From Onychomys torridus (lineage: Eukaryota > Chordata > Mammalia > Rodentia > Cricetidae): 64,000 bases of DNA. The notes beneath the pieces were generated by a model. That model saw only the letters and a list, made by a program, of their open reading frames with translations. It was not told the DNA's origin and did not search any database. Below, one piece after another: positions 22,335 to 34,199 of this stretch. A program made the position numbers and the translations under genes. Position 1 is the stretch's first letter, and every line of letters begins with the position of its first letter. The stretch is from contig NC_050463.1 in NCBI RefSeq assembly GCF_903995425.1, forward strand, positions 4,388,794-4,452,793, written 5' to 3'.

Positions 22335-22866
22335 ACTCCATATTTACTACAGAGCCTCAGTACTCTGATGACTAAATTATACATATTTTACTGCACACTT
22401 GACATAGGAGTCTACAGATTTGGTTTTATGACAATTCTGCATCATTGGGGAAAATAAGTGAGCCACATTAAGAATATATAGTTTTACATCATGCTTCTAT
22501 TGCCTCGTTTTCTTTATCAGGGTCTCACTCTGCAGCTATGGCTGGACAGGGACTCATAATGCACAACAGGATAGATGAAAAATCTCAGGGATCAGTTTGC
22601 TTCTGCTGCAGAGTGCTAAGATTAAAGGCCTGTACAACCATGCCTGACTCCTATTAATTCTGCACATCTACTAATGAGATAAATAAGAGTTAGGTGTGGC
22701 ACACAACTGTACTCAGCACTGAGGACACTGTTGCAGGGAGACCACAGTGACATACAGGCAAGCATGGGTTATGAGCAAGACCCTGTCTCAAAGAGCAAAG
22801 AACAAAGCATATACAGCCTCTGCCACCCGAACATTTCAGACCATCAGTGTCAGACTTTGTCCTGGA
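22335..22866. other. Segment present only upstream of gene 1
   Basis: In the gene 2 unit the flanks of this stretch are joined directly at about 63883. It holds old, weak B1/B4-like sequence (about 22500-22650 and 22690-22805) and no gene. Confidence 0.5.
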
Positions 22867-22867
22867 G

Positions 22868-22985
22868 TCCATATGGCACTATGGAACACTGGCCTTTGCC
22901 CCCAAGTCCACCGTCCACTTTTGGACACCCCTGTCTGGAACCTGTGACGGTGCTGAAGCAGCAGCCAGCAGCAGTGGCGATGGCA
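22868..22985. other. Highly conserved paralogous block upstream of gene 1
   Basis: About 105 bp nearly identical to 63915-64000, from GCCCCCAAGTCCAC to GTGGCGATGGC, with only a few differences. Both strands are briefly open, but a 1-bp indel separates the copies in the forward frame, so protein coding is unlikely. Function not recognised. Confidence 0.5.
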
Positions 22986-23219
22986 TGAAGAATCCCTGTC
23001 CAGCTGCTTTACTGCTGTGCTCCACTGCTCTGTGGAGGAATTTCCTCCTGTGTCCTGCCTGCAGGCCTTCCGCTGAGGGTTCTTTAAAGCCACACAAACA
23101 CTTGACTGGCAGGTTCAGTCTGGCTCACTATATGATTTCTGGCTCAGGTAATCTACTTTCCCAGGGTTACTTTCTACCCGAACTTGGAAAAAAACAGGTG
23201 GAGTTGAAATGGAAAAATC

Positions 23220-23815
23220 AGTAGCCATCTTGAGAGATGCTTCCACCCCCCCCCCTCCTCTAAAGGAATTTCTGACCAGCAATTTTAGAACTGATCAGAA
23301 GTTGAACTCATGGGAAGATAAGGCTGGAACAATAAATCTATATATCCTGGGCTTGGTAAAACAGGATATGGGAAGTAATGGACTCAACTGACCAGAAGTT
23401 GAACTTAGAGGAGAGTAGGACTGGAACAATAAATCTGAATGTCTATATCCTGGGTTCAACAAAAGCAGGGCATAGGGAGTAAAAAATTTATGTCTCTGTA
23501 CATACCCTGAATCCTGTTAGCCATCAGTAACCTCATGCTTATAGTCCAGCCAGTAATTTCAAAGAACTACCTCACCCCAATCCCCTCATCCAATCCCAAG
23601 ATATGTAACCCTCTGCATGTAAACTTTTCCCATATAAACAAACCCCTTGAAGTGGATGCTCAGGGCCGTCCTCCTCCACCTGCTGTGTTGAGTGTTTGGA
23701 CACAGACCAAGCCCAGGCTTGCTTTCTTATTAATAAACACTTGTATGCTTGCATCAGATATTGGCTCTGTAGTAGTCTTGCTTGCAGGGGTCTTGCAACA
23801 AGGGCACAACAGAGT
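23220..23815 (+). mobile_element. Gammaretrovirus-type LTR with duplicated U3 segment
   Basis: Contains a tandem duplication of about 97 bp (23289-23385, 23386-23485), like enhancer repeats in gammaretroviral U3 regions, then CCATATAAACAAACC (TATA region, about 23630), then TTATTAATAAACACTTG (poly(A) signal). Exact ends and target duplication were not resolved. Confidence 0.55.
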
Positions 23816-24004
23816 CACATGCTAATGCTGATTATAGAATGGCTGCAAGTTGGGGCACAGAGGTCCTTGTACTCACAGAGAAGCAGTAACAGAGTCAGGA
23901 ATGTTAATTACCCAGGGGTGTCTGCTCAGTGGAGGAGATAGAACTCAAATAACTGCATTTCACCCAGAAGGCTGGGAGTGGATTTTGTTAATGACCGGAT
24001 GACC

Positions 24005-24975
24005 ATTTGCTATCTGTGGAGTATTGTATATTATTAAAGGACCAGCCTTAATAATATACTTCCCAGGGGCTCAGAAGAGAAACTATGACCAGGGAGATTT
24101 ATTTTGGGGAAAAGAATCTCAGCACACAGAGCTCTTTAGTCCATTTGCTTTCATTCACTCTCAACCTCAATCTCCCCCCTCCAGCCAGGTCACCAGGCCT
24201 GAATTCCTGCAGGGTCATAAAGGCAGGTGAGAATTTTCCTCAGACAGTGACCATCAGGCTTTCTTTTACAACCCAAATGAGTGCTAATGATTGGTTAGTC
24301 AGGAAGGGAATTTATGTGTTCAATCTACATTCCTGGAAGTGGTTAAGTAAGAAATTAGGAATATATTAGTAAGACTGTAAGGAAGGAGGGTCCCACCCTA
24401 AATTGCACAAGAAATAAAGCCATCTGCCTGAACCAGGAGATAGGTGTTTCATCTGGCCTTGGATGCTTGATGGGTATTTTAGATAAATTCACTATTAGGA
24501 GTTCTACGAAGCACACATAGATAGCATTACAAGAAAATCACTGTAGGAACCAGCTATATATAAAAGCTAAAATATCACCAAGACTTCTTAAGCCATGGCT
24601 TGACCTTTGGAGAAGTCCTTGACTTTTCCTAGTCCACTAATCATTTGAGGGGTGATATCACACGTACTCTATGCCCTTCTGACCTCTATGCTCTCTTGGT
24701 CAGAGAACAGACTAGGTTATAGGTCTTTTAGGTATAGAACCCACCCTCATGATGACATGTACTTTGTAAAGACTCTCTATGTAATCACACCTTAAGCATT
24801 ATTGTGCACTGGAAATTGGATGATTGTTGCCTGGAAACCTTATCACAAATTGTACTATGTTTTAAATATGCCAACAATGATCCACTTGCTAATAGTCTCC
24901 CCAATATCTGTTCCAGGTTGAAGAAGCCAGTCAACACTGGGTTTTCCTTCTCATCCTGCAGGGACCCCACAACTG
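24005..24975 (+). mobile_element. LTR-like repeat, also present at 60930-61830
   Basis: 24018-24630 aligns with 60930-61830 (AAGGACCAGCCTTAATA, TAAAAGCTAAAATATCACCA). It may end at CCCCACA (24970), where ACTGGTGCTCATGACCC resembles a primer-binding region. Family not identified. Confidence 0.4.
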
Positions 24976-25221
24976 GTGCTCATGACCCTTGGAAAAGGTA
25001 AGAATAGTTTACCATGCATAGAAATAAGGGGTCCTCTCACTGATTAGGGGTTGTGACCTTAAAGTGAGAGAGTGGGACTAAATATGGACTTTTCTCAGTT
25101 ATCTGCAACAAAGCATTTTGTGAAATTATTGAAATATTTCTTAAGATCTAGAGAAGCAAAATATTCAGAGCTACATGTCTACAAACTAAAGCAAAGAGAG
25201 GCCATGAAAAAGGGGATAATA

Positions 25222-27744
25222 AAAAATTGAAAGATCTCCCATGTTCATGGGTAGGTAGAATTAACATAGTAAAAATGGCAATCTTACCAAAAGCAATCTA
25301 CAGATTAATGCAATCCCCATCAAAATCTCAACATAATTCTTCACAGACCTGGAAAGAACAATACTCAATTTCATATGGAAAAACAAAAAAACCCAGGAGA
25401 GCCAAAAGAATCCTGTACAATGAAACAACCTCTGGAGTCATCATGATCCTGGACTTCAAGCTCTGTTATAGAGCTATAGTAATAAAAATAGCTTGGTACT
25501 GGCATAAAAAACTGACAGATGCACCAATGGAATCAAACTGAAGACCTTGACATTAATCCACACACCTCTGAACAGATGATTTTCGACAAAGAAGCCAAAA
25601 CTATACAATGGAAAAAAGAAAGTATCTTCAACAAATGGTGCTGGCATAAATGGATGTAAACATGTAGAAGACTGCAAATAGATCCATATCTGTCACCATG
25701 CACAAAACTTAAGTCCAAGTGGATCAAAGACCTCAACATAAATCCAGTTACTCTGAACCTGATAGAAGAGAAAGTAGGAAGTAGTCTTGAACGCATTGGC
25801 ACCGGAGATCACTTCCTAAATATAACACCACTAGCACAGACACTGAGAGAAACAATCAATCAATGGGACCTGTTGAAACTGAGAAGCTTTTGTAGAGCAA
25901 AGGACATGGTCAACAAGACAAAGCAACAGCCTACAGAATGGGAAAAGGTCTTCACCAACCCCACATCTGACAGAGGGCTGATATCCAGAATATATAAAGA
26001 ACAAAATACCTAACAGACCAATTAAAAAATGGACTATGGAGCTAAACATATTTAGAATTCTCAACAAAAGCAGCTCAAATGGCTGAAAGACATTTAAGGA
26101 ATTGCTCAACATCCTTAGTCATCAGGGAAATGCAAATCAAAATGACTCTGAGATACCATCTTACACGTGTCAGAATGGCTAAGATCAAAAACACTGAAGA
26201 CAGCTTATGCTGGAGAGGATGTGGAGCAATGGGAACAATCCTACACTGTTGGTGGGAATGCAAACTTGTACAGCCACCTTGGAAATCAATATGGCACTGT
26301 CTTAGAAAATTGGGAATCAACCTCCCTCAAGACCCAGCTATACCACTCTTGGGCATATACCCGAGAAATGCTCAATCATACCAAAAGGACACATGCTCAA
26401 TTCTGTTCATAGCAGCATTATTTTTAATAGCCACAACCTGGAAACAACCTAGATGCCCTTCAACTGAAGAATGGATAAAGAAAATGGGGTACATATACAC
26501 AATGGAGTACTACTCAGCAGAGAAAAACAATGACATCATGAGGTTTGCAGGCAAATGGATGGAACTAGAAAAAAATCATCCTGAGTGAGGTAACCCAGAG
26601 TCAGAAAGACAAACATGGTATGTACTCACTTATAAGTGGATACTAGATGTAAAGCAAAGGATAACCAGACTGCAACTCACAATTCTAGGGAGGCTACCTA
26701 GTAAAGAGGATCCTAAGAAAGACACAGCGATCACCCAAGGACAGAGAAATGGATGAGATCTACATGAGCAAACTGGGGGTGGGGGGTCAAAGGAGGGCAA
26801 GGGTCGGGGGAAAGAGAGCTTAGGGGAGCAGGAGGTCCCAGCTGGATCAGGAGCAGAGTAAGAGAATGGGGAGGGAGATACTATGATGAATGAAGACCCC
26901 AGGGGAATAGGAAGAAGCAGAGTGCTAGAGAGGTCCCCAGAATTCCACAAAGATACCTCCACTGTAAACTACTGGCAATGGTCAAGAGAGTGACTGAGCT
27001 GACCTACCTGCTCAGGTGATCTGATGGCCAAACACCCTGTCTATCATGATAGAACTCTCATCCAGTGTCTGATGGAAGCGGATGCAGAGATCCACGGCAG
27101 AGTCCCAAATGGAGCTCCAAGAGTCCAATCAGCAAGAGAGACGAGGGATTGTATGAGCGAGAGATATTAAGACCACGATTGGAAAAAGCACAGGGACAAA
27201 TAGCCAGACTAGTGGAAACACATTAACTGTGAACCAATGGCTGAAGAGCCCTCATGGAACTGGACTAGGCCTTCTGGATAAGTGAGACAGTTGATTAGCT
27301 TGAACTGCTTGGGAGGCCCCCAGGCAGTGGAGCCAGGACCTGTCCTTGGTGCATGGGCTGACTTTTTGGAGCCTGGGGCCTATGCTGGGACATTTTGCTC
27401 AGCCTTGGTGTAGGAAGGAGGAGATTGGACCTGCCTTGGCTGAATCTACCAGGCTGGGCTGACTCCCCAGGGGAGACCTTGCCTTGGAGGAGGTGGGAAT
27501 GGGGGGTAAATTTGGGGGGGAGTACTGGGGGGTGGGAGGAAGGAGGACCGGGGAATCCATGGCTAATATGTGAAATTAAGTTATTTATAAAATAAAATAT
27601 TAAATAAACTTGAAAATGAAAAAAAGTGCTTTAAGAAGAAGAAATAAATATTCCCAGTGACAATCTTGACACAAATAAGTAGCAACTTTGTTTAAAAATA
27701 AAAAAGTTATTTAAAAAATTAAGCTATTAAAAAAAAAAGAAAAG
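25222..27744 (+). mobile_element. 5'-truncated L1 (ORF2 end plus 3' UTR) with possible 3' transduction
   Basis: Plus-strand sequence carries the last part of L1 ORF2; the C terminus reads HCWWECKLVQPPW and IYTMEYYSAEKN, with frameshifts and stops upstream. A 3' UTR with G-rich tracts (26770-26830, 27480-27560) follows. A target duplication of about 15 bp (AAAAGGGGATAATA at 25207-25221 and, with one extra G, 27745-27759) brackets it. The first A-rich tail is near 27620; a further 110 bp and a second A tract come before the duplication. Confidence 0.88.
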
Positions 27745-27759
27745 AAAAGGGGGATAATA

Positions 27760-28050
27760 ATATGGCCTGGACCACTGCTGCTTGACAGAGTTCCAGCATT
27801 TCGACATTTTGGATCACAATTCTCCAGCACCTTTTGACTTTCATTTTTAATAATTCTCACTGTGTCTTATGGGAGTTCCCTTATGCTTTTTCCTTTGTGA
27901 AATTTTGGGTGGGCTTCAGTGGAGGATGAAGATGTTCACAATGGGAGCATCTTTAAACAAAATATTATTTTAAAAAAAAACCAAAACAACCCTGCTACTG
28001 TGAAATCATATACCATGATAACTCTGCCTAATCCTATACAAGTTAACACC
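27760..28050. other. Relic flank of a third zinc-finger unit (3' side)
   Basis: This stretch aligns with about 1112-1410, which lies just past the finger exon of gene 1: shared phrases include the AATAATTCTCACT and TTCAGTGGAGGATGA stretches and the CTTTAAACAAAAT motif. No finger exon follows. Confidence 0.6.
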
Positions 28051-28052
28051 AA

Positions 28053-28601
28053 GCTGTTAGAAAAGTTAGATGATTGATAAATAAGATTTATTTGATAAAG
28101 TATTTTTGATAATCAAGATTTATAAGTAGCTAAGTTCTTCTCACTTCACAGTAATATTTGTCTAGTTTTGTCTTTGCTAACTTTAAGCATTAGCTATTTG
28201 GATAAACTAAGCAATATCCTATAGTAGATAGAATTAATATAATAGTTGGGTACCACAAAAAAGTCTTTTTACCAAAGTTAGGCATTTAAATAAAAGCTGA
28301 CGGGCTTGAATAAAGTTCCTGCTTGCTGTAAAGGGAGCCAATCTCCTCACCTCTGGCAAGAAGAACTGGTGGCCCTTCCATTAACACATGACCATGTTGT
28401 TTATTAACTTCTTAGGGTGCATGCTAGCTCCCTCAATTCCTGCTCACAAGCCCCAACCCAGCACACAAGCCCCCTTCCTCCTATTCCCATGTACTCCTGT
28501 GTGCAATTGTGGAGTATGAAAGTGTAACCTTCTTTAATAAAGCAGCAGCTGTTTAGATTCACCCTCAGATCCTGTCAGCCTCCTGCTCTCACCAATTCCA
28601 C
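28053..28601 (+). mobile_element. Possible solo LTR
   Basis: Starts TGTTAGAAAAG, contains CTTTAATAAAGCAGCAGC (about 28532) and could end at ATTCCACA. No target duplication seen. Confidence 0.4.
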
Positions 28602-28675
28602 ACCTCTAGTTTTGGACCTGAACCTCGACAGAGCTGGACTCAGGCAAAAAAAAAAAAAAAATCCCTGTCAAAGAG

Positions 28676-28790
28676 GTGGGTTTTTTTGGTTTTTTTTGGT
28701 GTGGGGGGGGTTGGTTTTCACAAAGATCCACCTGGCTCTGCCTCCCAAGTGCTGAGATTAAAGGTGTGTGCCACCACCACCCAGCTAAGA
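28676..28790 (-). repeat. B1 SINE fragment
   Basis: Reverse B1 right half (AAAGATCCACCTGGCTCTGC). Confidence 0.8.
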
Positions 28791-29509
28791 GTTTTTATAA
28801 AGTAGAAGGAAAGAACTTTCTGCTGGACACATCTTGGGCTCAAAGGCAGAATGGACTCCAGAGCCTTTAGTCTTCCCAGCAAGCCATGTAACCTTTGGGA
28901 TATGTCCTCTCTCAGGATCTGACTGGAACCCAGATCTCTTCTCCTGATCCTTTAGTTAATGCTTAAATGAATGCTTAATTTTCATAGTAAGTAAACTAAT
29001 GGAGTAAACTTCATAATTTTTAACTGTATCTATCATTGGGTGTACTTGAATAAAAAATGAAATGCAAAGGACATGATTGCTCCTAAATATGTTGGAGGAG
29101 AAAGTTTATTGTAGATGTGTGGGAGAGCATAGTCAGAGGCAGGGATATCTGGGAGAGTCCAAAGTGGACAAGACCAGACTGTGCTGGGTCATGTGGGAAG
29201 AGTGGGAGGGGAAGAGAAGAGATGAGAACCAGGTGGAGCAGTCAGGAGGCCAAAGGAGCAAAAGAGGCAGGTGACCAAAATGTCTAAACTACATATGGAA
29301 GAGCCTCTGGGTAAGGACAGCCCAGCCCCTGGGCAGGAAAGTTCAGGGTAGGGTATGCCAGCCATACCCTGTAACAGGTAGAGACTAAGGGATTCTGGGA
29401 GAAACTGGTGGCTAAGTCCAGACTTGTTATGCTAAATAGACACCTCAGCCATTTGTCTGAGGCTTGGAACTCAGCATCCCAGACTTTTGTTGATAATGAA
29501 TGATAAGGC

Positions 29510-29790
29510 TGAAGTAATTGTCTTAGTAACGGTTTCTGTTTCTTTGAAGAGAAACCATGACCACAGCACCTCTCATAACGAAAAACATTTAACTGAGTTC
29601 ATAGGTTCAGTCCATTATCATCAATGTGGGCACAGTGCTGGCTACATGTTGATCAGAAAGAAGTCAGTAGGAAATGGTATCAGACACTGGGCTGCATCTT
29701 GAGTACAGAAGAGACCTCCAGCCTGCTTCCACAGTTACACACTTCCTCCACCAACACCATACCTATTCCAAAAAAGCAATACCTCTTAAT
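29510..29790. mobile_element. URR1-like rodent repeat, partial
   Basis: GAAGAGAAACCATGACCACAGCACC and TCAGTCCATTATCATC match the other copies; the right side is rearranged. Confidence 0.45.
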
Positions 29791-29799
29791 AGTGTTGCT

Positions 29800-30960
29800 C
29801 CCTTTGGGGCTAATTTCTTTCAAACGACCACAGATATCACTTATGAATACCTCCTTCTGGCATCGGGGCATCATAAGTGTGGACCCAAAAATCTGGAATA
29901 TTGGTAGAATCTGGGAAGAGCAGGCTGTTTCACTCATTGTCCAGGGACTGCTGGACCATCTGTGGCTACAGACATGCAGGCAGCAGTTAGAGCAGTCTGC
30001 AGCCTTTAATTGCTTGGAAATCTGCTGGAACAGGTGTATATCAGGGCCAGAACATAAAGTTGAGGAGTTTAGGAGAATTTTTTTTTTCTTAGCTCTCCCT
30101 TTGAAACATTTAGGCCCTGGTCACTCTGAGAAAGTGACCTCTGGTCCCAAGAGAAAGAGGAAGATTCCACACTCAGGAATAGACAGGTGGGGAAACAGGT
30201 TGTTGAGTGACAGGAGTATGCATCTGGAATCCATTTAACCTGTGAGAGGTGCACCAAAGTCAATGGCCTGAAGCTTATAAATATTAAAAGAAGTATAAGT
30301 TTTAGATATGTTAGCATTACCATTGTTTGTAATCTGTACTGAAATTCACATTGTAGGAAAAGCTGTAGACTCATGCCTTTGTGTACAGTAAAAGCTTGAG
30401 GACCCAAAAATGATTCTGGGTTAAAAGCATGAGCAGTGTTTAAAGCAAGCCTAGAGAGGACAGAAACATTCTGTGGAGCAGAAGGGCAATAGCTCACTTG
30501 GTATTGATTTTAAATATGCAAAGAAGCAGGGCCTCTTCCCTCTATCTAGAAGAATACACTAGATTATTCTAATTAATAAAACACTAGATTATTCTGGTGT
30601 TTTAGCTCAATAAGAAGCACTGTTAAGTCTGTATCTAGAAAACAACCAAAAGAAATTTAAAATCTCGAGCTGGTGACTATGACAAAAGAAGCCAAGCTTT
30701 CCCAGAGCTAGATTAATAGCTCATCAGAACTGCATTGATTAATAAGACTTTGAGCTTTGAAGTCCTAACATAAATGTAGCATGGTGAGAGACAGAAATTT
30801 TGAAGCATTAGACATTATCTTTATATACTTTAAATCACTTTCTTATCACAACTTAAACTTTGATGTCCTCAGACCTTACACAAACTTGTACTTACACAAC
30901 TCAAAACTCCTTCTTAGATCTTAAAATATTTTCGAAGATCCTCAAAGCTTAAGCTTTAAA
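29800..30960. other. No gene recognised
   Basis: A/T-rich sequence with only short open frames that match no family I recognise. No splice-linked exons seen. Confidence 0.5.
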
Positions 30961-30967
30961 TATTATA

Positions 30968-31142
30968 CTTTTGTTTTGTTGTTTTGTTTTGTTTTGTTTT
31001 TCGAGACAGGGTTTCTCTGTGTAGCTTTGCGCCTTTCCTGGAACTCACTTGGTAGCCCAGGCTGGCCTCGAACTCACAGAGATCCGCCTGGCTCTGCCTC
31101 CCGAGTGCTGGGATTAAAGGCGTGCGCCACCACTGCCCAGCC
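30968..31142 (-). repeat. B1 SINE (cricetid-type)
   Basis: Well-preserved reverse B1 with intact CpGs (GGATTAAAGGCGTGCGCCACC), flanked by AATATTATAC / AATATTACAC. Looks young. Confidence 0.95.
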
Positions 31143-31549
31143 AATATTACACCTTTTTATACCCAAACATTCACAAGAAGAAACAGATCATTGTAAAGTG
31201 ATTTTCTTTATTAAAAAAAAGGAATAGTAGAAAGTTACACTGAAGTCTGTCTTGTGAGTTTATCTCTATTTTGGAGACTGGTAACAAGCTAAGCCATGTC
31301 TAGACCCAGTAGTAGCTCCAGGAAAGTGAGGCCTGTGGCCAGATTTTTACATATGAAGGGAACTGGGAAGGCAGCTGAAGCCTGGGGAAAGCAGCTGGGT
31401 GTTTGCTGCTGATAAAGCTACAGTCAGTCAATATCCTCAGAGATCTGAGAAGGACACATTATAAGTGGAAATATGATCCAAATGCTCTATGTATCAATTA
31501 AAATTAGAGTGATGATTGGACTAAGATGTGAGTAACTCTTCTCTGACCC

Positions 31550-31975
31550 AGAGAGTCCTGCCTCTAGGACCTAGACCCTGAGACACAACCAGTCCCCAGG
31601 GAACACCCACCCATCTCTGCCATAGCTGCTGGCCAACAGCTGCTGGCTCCCCCACCAAAACCCCCCATGGGACCCAGAAATCTACAAGACCCATGCCCTA
31701 CCCCAATACCCATCCTCCTGCAACACCAGTGGCTTCCTGAGACACAGAATCCACCAGCTCTGACTGGACCAAGAACCCTGATAAGACCAAGAGTGGCTCT
31801 TTGAGTCACAGAATCAGCTAGCTTGGATTAGACCAAGAGCAGCTCCCTGAGATACAGAATCTGCCAGCTCCAATTAGACCAAGAACTAAGATGGGACCCA
31901 GAGGGGTCCTCTGAGACACAGACACAGCAAGCACAAATTAGACCAATAGCAGCTCACTCACATACAGGCACCTCT
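31550..31975 (+). repeat. Imperfect tandem repeat, roughly 45-65 bp unit
   Basis: At least four units share CTGAGACACAGAATC, CCAGCTC and TTAGACCAAGA with variable spacers. It resembles the 5' UTR monomers of rodent L1, but that is from memory. Confidence 0.55.
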
Positions 31976-31989
31976 TGCACCTATTGGAG

Positions 31990-32450
31990 GAAGAAATGGG
32001 TAGATGCCAGAGCAAAAAAATACATGCACTTAGGGGCTGACTTGAAATTCCTCCAAAGAGGTAAACATTCACTCAAGCTCTATACCTGCCTGGAGTGACT
32101 CTCTTTGAACTGTAAGGCTAATATGATAGTCATACAAAGGAATGTATTTTTAATGAGGTACTGACTGACAGATTAAAATAGTGTAAAACGAATTAATAAA
32201 ATTAATGTTGATCCAAAAAAAAACAAAACAAAAAATTCCCAGAGTATAAAGACTGATCAACAGTTAAGATCAGAAATTGCTTTTGTACAGGATGTGTATC
32301 ACAACCCACAGCACTCACTTGGAGGCTAATAAACATTCATAACACCAGGTCAGGGGAAACCAATGCTCCCTTCTGATTTCTATGAAGACCTGGCACACAT
32401 CCATATATAGAGGCAAGACTCAGGTGCATGGTTTAAATTTACTTTTAAAA
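31990..32450. other. Relic flank of a third zinc-finger unit (KRAB side)
   Basis: Aligns with about 5170-5860 beside gene 1 KRAB-A and with about 44030-44440 beside gene 2 (for example AAACATTCACTC and TGTAAGGCTAATA). No KRAB or finger coding sequence is seen between here and 28050. Confidence 0.6.
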
Positions 32451-32818
32451 TGGTCCTTCTATCCTGGTGATGTCAGTAGCTACAATGGAGGGGAACAACA
32501 TGGTGGCTAAAACTATCTATTTTCTTAAACTAGAATTGAATTTAACTTACATATACAGTAAGTGGATCAATTTTTGTTAACAAGAGTTGAATCACATATA
32601 TACTAAATTGTAGTAAACTAAAACTATTTATGTATAAATTTTCTTAAGCTATAAGCCTTTTGGTATAAGTTTAAAGGTAAATTGTTTTATATATTTTACA
32701 GATATTTGACCTTATTCTTTGAACTTACAAATACTGAGATAGAGTTTATAGCATAGACTTAGGAGATATTTTGAGAACAAAGCACAGAGAAATTGTAGAG
32801 ATAAAAGAATTTTAAGAG

Positions 32819-32908
32819 GGGTTGGGGATTTAGCTCAGTGGTAGAGCGCTTGCCTAGCAAGCACAAGGCCCTGGGTTCGATCCTCAGCTCCACAAAAAAA
32901 GAAAAAGA
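32819..32908 (+). repeat. ID SINE, recent
   Basis: Clean ID core (GGGGTTGGGGATTTAGCTCA) and A-rich tail with a perfect 15-bp duplication AAAGAATTTTAAGAG (about 32804-32818, 32909-32923). Confidence 0.95.
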
Positions 32909-32934
32909 AAAAGAATTTTAAGAGTGTGAAGTAA

Positions 32935-33085
32935 GCTGGGTGGTGGCGGCCCTCGCCTTCAATCCCAGCACTTGAGAGGCAGATGCTGGTGGATCTCCGT
33001 GAGTTTGAGGCCAGCCTGATCTACAATGTGAACTCCAGGACAGCCAAGGCTACACAGAGAAACCTTGTCTCCAAAATCCAAAAAA
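32935..33085 (+). repeat. B1 SINE
   Basis: GCTGGGTGGTGGCGGCCCTCGC to ACAGAGAAACCTTGTCTCC, directly after the ID element. Confidence 0.92.
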
Positions 33086-33934
33086 AGTGTAAAGTAGACA
33101 AAAGTAAGAGGTTTTGGAAGTGTAGAGCAAAGCAGAGTCAGATATAAGAGATTGAGGACAAGCTGCTTGTAAACCAAGGAGGAGAGAGAGAGGTCACAAA
33201 ATGGGACTTCGCAAGAGGGAGTTCCTATCATTTCCAAGAGGGAATTCAGAGAGAAAGAAAGAGACAGGGTAAGGGGGAGAAGACCAGGAGGGCAGGAAGA
33301 AGCTGCAGGAAGATGCTGAGAGCAACAGTCCTGGGACTACAGGTAGGAGCTGAGAGAAATCATGGTAGCCCAATGGGCTTAGAGAGCTATGGAACTCAGA
33401 AAGCTCCTAGGAAGAGAAGACAAAGAGAGTGTCACATTGGCCCAGCAAGGCTCAAGGAAGCTTCAGAATTGCAGGGGGCAGTTAAAAGCAAATTGTCATG
33501 GTGACAAGAATTTCAACCTGAGGCATCTCCAAGCAAAATAAAAGACTTGTCTGAGAAAATTTCCAAAAATCACAAATGCATCCCTTCCCTTGTGATCAGA
33601 GGCCCTGCAGCTTAAGAGGAGCTTCCTGGCTACTGGTGGCTTTTGTAGTAATAACAAAGCGGGCAGCTCCAGAGTGACACTTGACCAGTAGAGGGGAGGT
33701 GAGAGAGCAGCTGAGGATTTTTGGAAAGAGTGATGAGGTCTTGAGTAGATGTCTATGTGGGTGTATAGAGATACTCTAATGGGTGTAACAGGCCAGAGGC
33801 TAGAGAGGTGAGATGCATGCTCAGGAGGATCACCCAGGAGTAGGTAGAGAGCTCAGGCTAGAGTGAAGAAGGACGCTTATGGAGTAGAGGAAGTGGAAAA
33901 AAGTTGATGAGTACTCAGAATCTAGAATGTGTAA

Positions 33935-34085
33935 TGAAGCTGGGCTGTGGTGGCACAGTCCTTAAATTCCAACACTCAGAGGCAGGCAGTTCTCTGGGAC
34001 TTCTCGGCCAACCTACAAAGCAAGCTCCAGAAAAGCAAGGGTTGTTACACAGAGAAACCGTGTTTGGAAAAACAAACAAACAAAT
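33935..34085 (+). repeat. B1 SINE
   Basis: GCTGGGCTGTGGTGGCACAG to GAGAAACCGTGT with an A-rich tail. Confidence 0.85.
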
Positions 34086-34199
34086 AAAAATAATTTATAA
34101 TTAAATTTGGTGGGTGGAAGAGCAAATGGAAAAAATATTGCTTTTACTTGTTAATAGGTACCTCAGCCATTTGTTAAAATTTGAGATCACACAATAATA

